Of a stretch of 64,000 bases of DNA, positions 47,178 through 54,300 are shown one piece after another. Below the pieces are notes generated by a model. The model was given only the letters and a program-made list of their open reading frames with translations. It searched no databases and was not told the origin of the DNA. The stretch spans positions 3,797,001 to 3,861,000 of the forward strand of contig NZ_CP022548.1 in the NCBI RefSeq assembly GCF_002776575.1. Direction: 5' to 3'. How positions within the stretch are numbered: position 1 is the first letter of the stretch; each line of letters starts with the position of its first letter. Source of the DNA: Sphingorhabdus sp. YGSMI21 (lineage in GTDB: Bacteria; Pseudomonadota; Alphaproteobacteria; Sphingomonadales; Sphingomonadaceae). Both the position numbers and the translations under genes were made by a program.

Positions 47178-47564
47178 ATCACTAACCGGCTTGGACTTGT
47201 AACGGTCGTCTAATCGCATCCCCGTCAAGAGGGATTTTTCACATATTTCCGCACTCTACGCTTGGAGATCGTAGCGATGGGTATTCGGGTCTGCGCTTTC
47301 TGGTTTGATTGCACCGGGACGCGTCGTTTGCCAGGAACACGGTCGTCTACGCGGTCGAGACGTGCTCGCCGCATGATAGGTTTCGTAAGGAGGGATCTTG
47401 CCAATGTTTAGTTCGCATTTTACCGATATGGCACTTGCAGCCGTTACAACGCAATGATCCAGTCCGCGTCCCGGCAGGGACGGCTCGGTGCGCCCAAAGC
47501 GTTGGCGCAAACGATAAAGCAGATTTTAACTCAGTCAGTTATCCTTTCTATTGTGTTGCGCACC
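47178..47564. other. Gene-free tail of an IS1111/IS110-type element and NMO 3' flank
   Basis: No supported gene. A weak hairpin ATCCC-8 nt-GGGAT followed by TTTTT at about 47217-47238 could terminate the nitronate monooxygenase gene. The rest, up to the transposase stop at 47565, looks like the long non-coding end that IS110/IS1111 elements carry beside the transposase gene, a location where such elements encode a guide (bridge) RNA. The boundaries are not resolved. Confidence 0.4.
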
Positions 47565-48047
47565 TCATGCAGCAGCACCGGCTGAACGATTGAACAGTTC
47601 GCCAGTCTTAAGCATGGTATGCATGATGACCGCAAGTTTGCGCGCAACCGCGACAGCCGCTCGCTTAAACCCGATCTTCTCCCTGAGCTTTACGCCCCAA
47701 CTGCGCAAAACGCTGTCTGCTGTCGTCCGCGTGAGGATCACCATCGCGGCTTCATACAGCAATGCGCGTAAGTGAGTATCACCACGCTTCGAGATGCGCC
47801 CGGCATAGTCGACCTCACCTGATTGGTAGCGTCTGGTGGTCAAGCCGATCCAGGCACCGACAGAGCGCGACTTGGCAAAGTTGGCCGGATCCTCGATCGC
47901 TGCAATAAAGGACGACGCTGTTACCACGCCGATACCGGGTACCCGCAGGCGTACCTCCCCATGCAGCACCTTCAAGCGGTATTTTGGTGCCCAGACAATG
48001 TGATAAGGGTGATGAAAAGCCGTGTGAGACCCACGTGAATATGGCAT
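47565..48047 (-). pseudogene. Chimeric transposase: IS200 TnpA start fused in frame to IS1111/IS110 tail
   Basis: 160 codons open from ATG 48047. The first 34 or so residues (MPYSRGSHTAFHHPYHIVWA, KYRLKVLHGEVRLRV) are the N terminus of an IS200 TnpA like that at 24079-24525. The remainder starts PGIGVVTASSFIAAIEDPANF and continues RSVGAWIGLTTRRYQSGEVDYAG with ISKRGDTHLRALLYEAA, which is the Transposase_20 domain of IS110/IS1111 enzymes. Neither half has its full catalytic domain, so it is a deletion scar, not a working enzyme, though it remains an intact reading frame. Confidence 0.85.
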
Positions 48048-48048
48048 A

Positions 48049-48182
48049 AGCACTATCCTCCAGAAAATGACTTCGCCTGCGAGCCGGTCATTTTCTGGAG
48101 GATAGTGCTGAGCAAACAAAAATGGCTGAAGCCTCTTACCAGCTAGAAGCTGGTGGGTTTACTCCAAAGGTGAGACACTAAA
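48049..48182 (-). mobile_element. Left end of a second IS200-type element
   Basis: A 23-bp perfect inverted repeat (48049-48071 and 48087-48109, 15-base loop) abuts the TnpA start codon. A subterminal hairpin ACCAGCT/AGCTGGT near 48139-48155 and the end GAGACACTAAA (48172-48182) match the architecture of the element at 24070-24656, but the sequences differ clearly. The rest of the element was replaced by the IS1111-type tail. Confidence 0.8.
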
Positions 48183-48249
48183 ATTCTTTACTCATAAATC
48201 CGGGCAATTATCTTTAGGCGGCCATCTTCAAACCATTTTACCCTGCGTG

Positions 48250-48433
48250 TCAGAGAAGGAGGCTGCGTTCACGAATCATCGCCCCAGCCTTTTTGAACAC
48301 GGCGACATCCAAGCCTATCTCGGCAGCCATGCGGACAACCGCACCGGTGAGACCGCCGTATTCTGAACGCCGCCCGGCTTCGAGGTCCCGCATCATGGAT
48401 CTCGTTCCATCATCAGGAGAGCTCGCGACGAAA
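48250..48433 (-). pseudogene. C-terminal fragment of 2-dehydropantoate 2-reductase
   Basis: On the minus strand the frame reads LVFVASSPDDGTRSMMRDLE, then AGRRSEYGGLTGAVVRMAAE, then IGLDV and ends in TGA at 48250. The MxxDLEAGRxTE-x-LTGAVVR pattern with a following helix is the substrate-binding C terminus of ketopantoate reductases (PanE/ApbA). A stop codon precedes the fragment in frame and no N-terminal domain exists, so it is a relic. Confidence 0.75.
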
Positions 48434-48624
48434 ACCAGTCAGCGTCGTCGGCAGTCCGACGGCGAATCGATACCTACCTTCAATTTCAGTCCGCAAACTT
48501 CTGACATAACTCCATCAGAATGTCGGTCGATGCAGCACTCGCAATTCCGGCCTTGTGTAAAATATTAGCTAGAAGCTCAGCAGTTGACGTCCCCCTTGTT
48601 TTTTCCTGCGGTTTGAATGAGAGC

Positions 48625-48738
48625 GGTCATGCGCTTCTCGATTATGCTGCCTACTGGCGCGAAGATCGTGACAATCCTGCGCTCAAGCGTTTCTTCACGC
48701 TGCTTGATGAACACTATCCCGCTCCCGAAGCTTTCTGA
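48625..48738 (+). pseudogene. C-terminal fragment of a LysR-type regulator
   Basis: The plus strand reads HALLDYAAYWREDRDNPALK then RFFTLLDEHYPAPEAF and stops at 48738. This matches the end of LysR effector domains, including FWCKDNENPALRRFFELIEE of the intact regulator at 27227-28123. The upstream part does not align. The end overlaps the 3' end of the DUF2274 gene on the other strand by 25 bases, placing the scar exactly at the edge of the conjugation module. Confidence 0.75.
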
Positions 48739-48953
48739 ACTGCGCGCCGTGCTTTAGCTAAAGCCCGGTCCGTTGCCATAAATCTTGAAATCATCGGAAC
48801 CACCAGTTTTTCAGGCTTTCGTTTAGCTTCCTTTTTATCCGCACTGATGACGGTCGCATAATCGAGCAAATCAGAATATATCTCTGCGGGAAATTCAATG
48901 GTCATCTTGACCGGTTTGTCCTCAATCACATCATCCAGTTTGAGTTTGGTCAT
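48714..48953 (-). CDS. DUF2274 domain protein at the end of the trb operon
   Basis: 79 residues. The pattern KLDDVIEDKPVKMTIEFPAEIYSDLLDYATVI (seen as consecutive motifs), PEKLVVPMISRFMATDRAL matches the DUF2274 proteins regularly encoded after trbI in alphaproteobacterial conjugation modules. It resembles a ribbon-helix-helix protein in its first half, so a regulatory role is possible. The ATG overlaps the trbI stop by 4 bases. Its last bases overlap the LysR relic. Confidence 0.85.
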   Translation of the reverse strand: MTKLKLDDVIEDKPVKMTIEFPAEIYSDLLDYATVISADKKEAKRKPEKLVVPMISRFMATDRALAKARRAVQKASGAG

Positions 48954-50173
48954 CGCCGCTCTCCAATGGGCGCGAGCACCAAATCTCGCGTCACAATCAC
49001 GCGCACCGGAAAGCCGGGGCGGATCGTTAGTGTAGGTTTTATATCCAGTTCGCGCGATACGATCTTTTGTCCCGCCTGATTAACACCATCCTGTGTCCCG
49101 CGGCGCAGAGCGCGAGTAAGATTATGATCGCTACCCGACCCGGTTTCTGCGCCAATTCCAAGCAGCGTAGAAATCAGCGCGGCTTTGATAACATTACCCC
49201 AATGATAATTGGTGCGGTCTTGCAGTCCGGCAAATCCGCGCGTATCTGCACCGGGTTGTCGGTTCAGGACGAGCGAGCGCCCATCAGGCAAGATCAACCG
49301 GTCCCAAACCAACAGAACTCGGTTTTGACCAAAGGTGACATCGGCATCATATTCGCCAATCAGCCGCGACCCTTGCGGAATCAGTAAAATTCGCCCCGTT
49401 GGACTGTCATAGACATTTTGGGTGACCTGAGCGGTTATCTGCCCGGGCAAGTCAGACCGGATGCCGGTAATCAACGCCGCCGAAATGATGCTGCCAGCCT
49501 GAATGATGTTCGGATCGACCGGCATGGACAACCGTTCGCTGGAAATGGTTTGTCGATTGCCTGTTCTTTGCAGAAAGCCCGATGTGGGCGGTTTTTCTTC
49601 GGTTGCTGTTGACGGTGTATCGTTTGCAGCAAGAGCGCTGCGCAAGTCGAACGGTGTTGTTGGGGCAGATGCTCCTCTCTCCGACCCGTTGACCCCGCCC
49701 AGAAACAAACGGCTCAAACGCGCCGCTTCGCGCTCCTGCAACGCCAGTTGCCGTGCGGTTTCAGTGGGATCTGTTTGTGACGGCGGCGGTGTGCCTATGG
49801 GCGGCAATTCTGCAATATCGCCGCGCTGCGCCGCTGCCAAAATCGGCGCGCCCAGATCGCCCGGTAGCGGCGGCCCGAGCTGAGGCACTTGACTATAATC
49901 TTTGGGAGCGCCGGATAGACCGTCAGGAAGATTAGTCCCGCCGTCGGAATATAACTCTGTCGGTGGGGCATCGCCCGTCGATTGCAAAGCATAGGTGAAC
50001 AGACCGCCAATCCCGGTTAATATGACCGCACTGCCGATACCGATGGTCTTGCGTGAGAGCCGCATCACGCGCGGAATCTCGCCGCGCAGTTTCAGGTCTG
50101 GTGTAGCGGCACGCGGTTCAATCTCGGGCTGCCCTAGCTCCTCACGGTGGGCATCAATGCCATCGCCCGTCAT
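48950..50173 (-). CDS. trbI: Conjugal transfer protein TrbI (VirB10-like)
   Basis: 407 residues. A cytoplasmic N terminus, one membrane segment (about 44-64, IGIGSAVILTGIGGLFTYAL), a proline-rich periplasmic linker (about 65-200) and a C-terminal domain with IQAGSIISAALITGIRSDLPGQ, ILIPQGSRLIGEYD, RVLLVWDRLILPDG and FPVRVIVTRDLVL are the VirB10/TrbI plan. It spans the envelope and links inner-membrane ATPases to the outer-membrane pore. It overlaps trbG and DUF2274 by 4 bases. Confidence 0.95.
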   Translation of the reverse strand: MTGDGIDAHREELGQPEIEPRAATPDLKLRGEIPRVMRLSRKTIGIGSAVILTGIGGLFTYALQSTGDAPPTELYSDGGTNLPDGLSGAPKDYSQVPQLGPPLPGDLGAPILAAAQRGDIAELPPIGTPPPSQTDPTETARQLALQEREAARLSRLFLGGVNGSERGASAPTTPFDLRSALAANDTPSTATEEKPPTSGFLQRTGNRQTISSERLSMPVDPNIIQAGSIISAALITGIRSDLPGQITAQVTQNVYDSPTGRILLIPQGSRLIGEYDADVTFGQNRVLLVWDRLILPDGRSLVLNRQPGADTRGFAGLQDRTNYHWGNVIKAALISTLLGIGAETGSGSDHNLTRALRRGTQDGVNQAGQKIVSRELDIKPTLTIRPGFPVRVIVTRDLVLAPIGERR

Positions 50174-51183
50174 TTGCGCGTACTCTGCTTGTTGCGGATG
50201 ATCCGCACCTTTTGCTCGGATTTCTTGTCACCAAGGCGCAACTCGGCAGCGACGAACAACCGGTCCACAATCAAATGACGACCGGACACACGAAAATTGA
50301 CCAACTCGCCCTGCCCACTTTTCCCAATTACGAAAATAGGCGGCATATCGCCTTGTGATATACTTTCGGGAAACTCGACAAAGACGCGAACGCCATCATC
50401 GAACACACGGATCGGCCGCCAGTCGGGCTTGTCGCCCTTGAGTTTATAACGGAAGTTGATTGCAGATAGGTCGATACCAGTTGCGACTGGCGCGGTTGCG
50501 GCATTTTGGGCATTCGTAGCATGCAGGGCTATCAGCGCATCCTGCGGATAATTCCAGGAAATCGACGCCATGTAAGTGGAACGATTGGCGGTAAGTTCGA
50601 GATGATAGGTACGCCGGTTAGTGTTTATGATCATATTGGTTTTGAGGTCGCTTCGCGTGGGTTTCACAAGGATATGCACACGAGAATTTGGACCTGCGCC
50701 GCTTATCGTATCGCCAATGATCCAACGCACAGTGTCACCTGCGGCAACTGGGCCACTACCAACCAATTGCTCACCTTCTTGCAGCGCAATCTCCGTCACT
50801 TTGCCTGGAGCCGCATAAACTTGATACAATGCGCCATCGGTATAGGGATATTGCTGAATGGCATTAACAAAGCCGTCGCTCTCTGGTTGGACACGCGCTG
50901 ATTGGTTTGCATTTTCTATTCGGTTTGCCGTTCCGACAGTGTTTCTAACCTTATCCATTTTTCCGATCTTCGGTGCCGCTTTCAACTGCTCTGGCAATGG
51001 CAACGGAACCGGCATTTCTACAATTTCAACTTGCTTGGGCAGTGCTTGCAAAGGCTGTGCTTCCAATGCGTTTTCAAAATTAACTTTGTCTTTGGCGATG
51101 ACCGGATTGGGCGTGAGACTGGCTGTTGTCAGCAAGATTGCGACGCTGGAAAGGAGCGCGGCTTTGCACTGTAAAAATTTCAT
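50170..51183 (-). CDS. trbG: Conjugal transfer protein TrbG (VirB9-like)
   Basis: 337 residues with a signal peptide (about 1-30, MKFLQCKAALLSSVAILLTT). The VirB9/TrbG region (about 105-335) includes YPYTDGALYQVYAAPGKVTEIAL, GDTVRWIIGD, HILVKPTRSDLKTNMII and NRRTYHLEL, then VFVEFPESI and DRLFVAAELRLGDKK. It forms the outer-membrane core of the type IV secretion channel with TrbI. It is coupled by ATGA overlaps to trbF and trbI. Confidence 0.95.
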   Translation of the reverse strand: MKFLQCKAALLSSVAILLTTASLTPNPVIAKDKVNFENALEAQPLQALPKQVEIVEMPVPLPLPEQLKAAPKIGKMDKVRNTVGTANRIENANQSARVQPESDGFVNAIQQYPYTDGALYQVYAAPGKVTEIALQEGEQLVGSGPVAAGDTVRWIIGDTISGAGPNSRVHILVKPTRSDLKTNMIINTNRRTYHLELTANRSTYMASISWNYPQDALIALHATNAQNAATAPVATGIDLSAINFRYKLKGDKPDWRPIRVFDDGVRVFVEFPESISQGDMPPIFVIGKSGQGELVNFRVSGRHLIVDRLFVAAELRLGDKKSEQKVRIIRNKQSTRK

Positions 51184-51869
51184 GATCCAAGTTCCTTTGA
51201 CCAGTTAATGACATCGATGAAGAGGCCGAGCGGGTTTTTGCGCAGGGCATCGGGGGTGCGCGGCGGATTTATCGAAACGGTGAGGATAGCAGACCAACGG
51301 CTTGTCTCAGCCAGACTGCCATCGCGGTATCGCCGCTCTGTCCAGGCCACGCGGAAGCTCGAAGGTGATGCGCGAATGACACTTGCGACATCAACCGCGA
51401 CTTGTTCCTTGCCGATATTGGCAAAGGGATCGTTGGTGCGGGCATAATCATTTAAGGCCAATGCACCTTTGGGCGAGGTAAATTCATAGGCGCGTAGCCA
51501 GTTGCCGCGCACAATCACCGGATCAGCAGGAATGCCGCGTACCTGTTCGATAAACTTGGCGAGATGAAAAGCTATTTGCGGGTCGCTGGGGTTGGGAGGA
51601 ACATCGGCAGGCCCTGCAACGCGGGCCTCACCCAATTTATCGACCTCGACCACCCAGGGCACTATCGAGCCGCGCGCGCCCTGCCAGACAAGGCCCGAAG
51701 CCAGGCCGCCCGAGAGTATCAAGGTTCCAAAAAACGCGAGCCGCCAGTTTTTCGCCTGCACGCGGGCCGAACCAATCCGGTCGTCCCAGACCTGGACTGC
51801 GCGCTGGTATGGTGTTTCTGGCTGCGGCGTTTTGCCATAGCGGATGGAAGGTCTGGTGAACATTTTCAC
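51180..51869 (-). CDS. trbF: Conjugal transfer protein TrbF (VirB8-like)
   Basis: 229 residues. A cytoplasmic start (TPYQRAVQVWDDRIGSARVQAKNWR, as overlapping motifs), one membrane segment (about 46-66) and a periplasmic VirB8 domain (VPWVVEVDKLGEA, WLRAYEFTSPKGALALNDYA, FRVAWTERRYRDG, NPLGLFIDVINWSKEL) are visible. It is an inner-membrane assembly factor of the secretion channel. It overlaps trbL and trbG by 4 bases. Confidence 0.95.
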   Translation of the reverse strand: MKMFTRPSIRYGKTPQPETPYQRAVQVWDDRIGSARVQAKNWRLAFFGTLILSGGLASGLVWQGARGSIVPWVVEVDKLGEARVAGPADVPPNPSDPQIAFHLAKFIEQVRGIPADPVIVRGNWLRAYEFTSPKGALALNDYARTNDPFANIGKEQVAVDVASVIRASPSSFRVAWTERRYRDGSLAETSRWSAILTVSINPPRTPDALRKNPLGLFIDVINWSKELGS

Positions 51870-53179
51870 TCCTTTTCTTTGGTGTCGATGGATGCGCCTG
51901 CGCCGCCTCCATCACCTGATCGCAGTGTGTGTGCGGTAACGGTGGCGGCATGACCAATGGACTGGCGACTTTTCATATTTTTAGCCCAAGCAGGCTGCGC
52001 GGAACCGCTTGTACCATCGGAAGCAGCGTCGCTTCCGCCGCTGATCGTCCCGCCCGCTGCGGTAATTGCGCTGCGCCCACCTTCGCGGAAGCTTGATTTC
52101 ATGGAGTCTGCGGCTTTGTGCAAAGGAGACTTGGCGGCATGGCCTGCGCTTTTACCTACGGAAGCTATTCCCGAAGCGACGGCCCCACCGCCGCTTTTTC
52201 CTGCCGAACCAATGCTGTAAGCAGTAGTCGCGCCGCCTGCGGCTTTGGCGCTGCCATGCGCCATGCCCGAGGCTGCACTGGCCGCAGCCCCGCCTGCCAG
52301 TTTTGCACCAGCGGCCGCGCCAACCGCAAGTCCGCCAGCAGCCAACGCCGTTCCTGCCGCCGCACCTGCGCCCAATTGCGGACCTCCCGATACAATGCCG
52401 TTAGCAATGCCAGGACCAAAAATACCGAGACCCAGCAACGACAGGCTGGCGAGCACGATACCCATCGCGTCTTCGATTGTGGGTTCTGCTGATCCAATGG
52501 CGGCAGTAAACTCTGTGAACAGGGTCGAGCCAATTCCGATAATGACCGCGAGGACTAGCACCTTGATGCCGGAAGAAATAACATTGCCCAGCACGCGCTC
52601 GGCCATGAAAGCGGTCTTGCCAAACAGCCCGAAGGGAATGAGGATGAACCCGCATAAGGTGGTGAGCTTAAATTCAATCAGCGTGATGAAGAGCTGGATC
52701 GCAAGAATGAAAAAGGCGAGCAGCACTATCGCCCAGGCAAACAGCAGAATGATGATCTGGATAAAATTTTCAAAGAAGCTGACATAACCCATCAGGTCAG
52801 CGATGGAATCGAGCAATGGCTGACCTGCATCGAGACCAACTTGCGCTATCCGTCCCGGCTGCAATAATTCAGCGGCGCTGATGCTGCCGCCGCTAGCTTT
52901 GAGGCCCAGTCCGGCAAAGCTCTCGAAAATGATCCGCGCCAGACCGTTCCAGTTGCCGATAATATAAGCAAAAGCGCCAACAAAGAGCGTCTTCTTGACA
53001 AGCTTGGCGATGATGTCATCGCCCTCACCCCATGACCAGAATAGAGCCGCCAAGGTGACATCGATCACAATCAGCGTGGTCGCAATGAAAGCCACTTCGC
53101 CGCCCAACAGGCCAAAGCCGCTATCTATATAGCGTGCAAATATATCGAGAAAACGATCAACGACACCGGTTCCGCCCAT
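51866..53179 (-). CDS. trbL: Conjugal transfer protein TrbL (VirB6-like)
   Basis: 437 residues. Several hydrophobic segments cover the first 270 residues (FIATTLIVIDVTLAALFWSW, TLFVGAFAYIIGNW, FIQIIILLFAWAIVLLAFFIL, GIKVLVLAVIIGIG), followed by an Ala/Gly/Ser-rich cytoplasmic or periplasmic tail (about 270-437). TrbL is the polytopic inner-membrane channel component. A diverged, frameshifted fragment of another trbL lies at 27053-27226 near the island edge. Confidence 0.95.
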   Translation of the reverse strand: MGGTGVVDRFLDIFARYIDSGFGLLGGEVAFIATTLIVIDVTLAALFWSWGEGDDIIAKLVKKTLFVGAFAYIIGNWNGLARIIFESFAGLGLKASGGSISAAELLQPGRIAQVGLDAGQPLLDSIADLMGYVSFFENFIQIIILLFAWAIVLLAFFILAIQLFITLIEFKLTTLCGFILIPFGLFGKTAFMAERVLGNVISSGIKVLVLAVIIGIGSTLFTEFTAAIGSAEPTIEDAMGIVLASLSLLGLGIFGPGIANGIVSGGPQLGAGAAAGTALAAGGLAVGAAAGAKLAGGAAASAASGMAHGSAKAAGGATTAYSIGSAGKSGGGAVASGIASVGKSAGHAAKSPLHKAADSMKSSFREGGRSAITAAGGTISGGSDAASDGTSGSAQPAWAKNMKSRQSIGHAATVTAHTLRSGDGGGAGASIDTKEKE

Positions 53180-53180
53180 A

Positions 53181-53543
53181 TCAGTTTTTTCCCGCTATCG
53201 GAGATTTGACGGGGGTATCGCCCAGACCATCCTCATCGATCGCAGGATTTGGAATAGGCGGCGCAGCATCTTCGCGCAGCGCCGGATTGGCTGAAACGCT
53301 GGAACGAAAAAAGCGGCTGCGCATTTCCGCCCACGCCCGCAGACAGCGCGCATCATCCGCGCCCGCCACCCCTAGATTCTGGCAACGCCGAAGCTCCGCC
53401 CGCACCGGATCATTCCCGCTTTCATCCACCGCGACGACAACGATCTCGGTTTTCGGTGGTGCTGGCTTTTGCATCTGGATCAAGGTCATGGTGACCGCAA
53501 TCCCGAGGGTGGCTGCCGCAACAATACGAGCGAAACTTTTCAT
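53181..53543 (-). CDS. Putative entry-exclusion protein (TrbK-alt type)
   Basis: 120 residues from ATG 53543 (MKSFARIVAAATLGIAVTMT). An N-terminal membrane anchor (about 5-22) is followed by a short domain with PVRAELRRCQNLGVAGADDARCLRAWAEMRSRFF (seen as overlapping motifs; two cysteines) and a disordered Pro/Asp-rich tail. The RCxNLG...CxRAWxENR pattern is known from small proteins between trbJ and trbL, annotated as TrbK-like. It may block redundant transfer between donors. Confidence 0.82.
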   Translation of the reverse strand: MKSFARIVAAATLGIAVTMTLIQMQKPAPPKTEIVVVAVDESGNDPVRAELRRCQNLGVAGADDARCLRAWAEMRSRFFRSSVSANPALREDAAPPIPNPAIDEDGLGDTPVKSPIAGKN

Positions 53544-53559
53544 GGGCTGAAGTCCGCGC

Positions 53560-54300
53560 TCAGTTAGGGAACATCGAGGCTTTGACGGGGACATAGCCTT
53601 TACCGCCGCCCATAAATCGCCGCAATTGCTCGCGGCCCTGAGCCTGCGCTGCCGCCTTTTGCGCCGCATCGAGCGATTGCGCCCTGCCAATCGAGGCCAT
53701 CGTCGCGGTCAGATCGGCAAGCTGCTGCGATTGCAATGCCATCATCTGGTTGCCTGCTTGGGCCGCTTGTAAGGCTCCCGATGCCGACTGGCTCGCAGTG
53801 ACCAAGTTCTTCATCGCACTGCGCGAACCCTCAATATTGCCAACGGCGCCGGCCTGCACTTTGAGCGCATCCTCGAATGCGCCAACGCTGTTCGTCCAGC
53901 GCGAGCGCGCATCGTTGACCAAAGTTTTCTGCGAGGCGTTGAGGTCTATGCTTTTATATTTTGTCGCAAATTCCTGATCGATCTGCTTCACATCATAGCC
54001 GAGATTCTGGGCTTGATTGAGCAGTTGCTGTGTTTGCCTGATTTGCTGCTGCAAAGGTTCGAACACCGTCAGCGGCAGCGTGGTAAGGTTCTTCGCATCG
54101 TTGAGCAAAGAGGTTGCCTGATTTTGCAAAGATCGGATCTGGTTGTTAATCTGTTCGAGTGCGCGAGCGGCCTGGATAACATTCTGCGCATAGTTCGTCG
54201 GATCATAGACGATGACAGCTCCTGCGGGCGCACCGGCCACCACCATGCTGGCGATAGCAACAGAGGCAACAATCGATTTTCTGATACGTGAAATGGTCAT
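53560..54300 (-). CDS. trbJ: Conjugal transfer protein TrbJ (VirB5-like)
   Basis: 246 residues with a signal peptide (about 1-30, SIVASVAIASMVVAGAPAGA). It begins the mature part with VYDPTNYAQNVIQAARALEQINNQIRSLQNQ (seen as overlapping motifs), a long helical region rich in Gln, and ends MGGGKGYVPVKASMFPN. TrbJ is the minor pilus or VirB5-type component in the periplasm. The ATG overlaps the trbE stop by 4 bases. Confidence 0.95.
   Translation of the reverse strand: MTISRIRKSIVASVAIASMVVAGAPAGAVIVYDPTNYAQNVIQAARALEQINNQIRSLQNQATSLLNDAKNLTTLPLTVFEPLQQQIRQTQQLLNQAQNLGYDVKQIDQEFATKYKSIDLNASQKTLVNDARSRWTNSVGAFEDALKVQAGAVGNIEGSRSAMKNLVTASQSASGALQAAQAGNQMMALQSQQLADLTATMASIGRAQSLDAAQKAAAQAQGREQLRRFMGGGKGYVPVKASMFPN

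Noticed and set aside
47309..47593. 94-residue ORF on the plus strand
   Set aside because: No coding character or ribosome site; it covers the non-coding tail of the IS1111-type element and part of its transposase in antisense.
48714..48953. Toxin-antitoxin gene at the trb end
   Set aside because: The RHH-like DUF2274 protein has no partner gene; it is a standard last gene of trb operons.
53544..53690. 49-residue N-terminal extension of the TrbK-like protein
   Set aside because: It overlaps trbJ and is arginine-rich out-of-frame sequence; the membrane anchor starts at ATG 53543.
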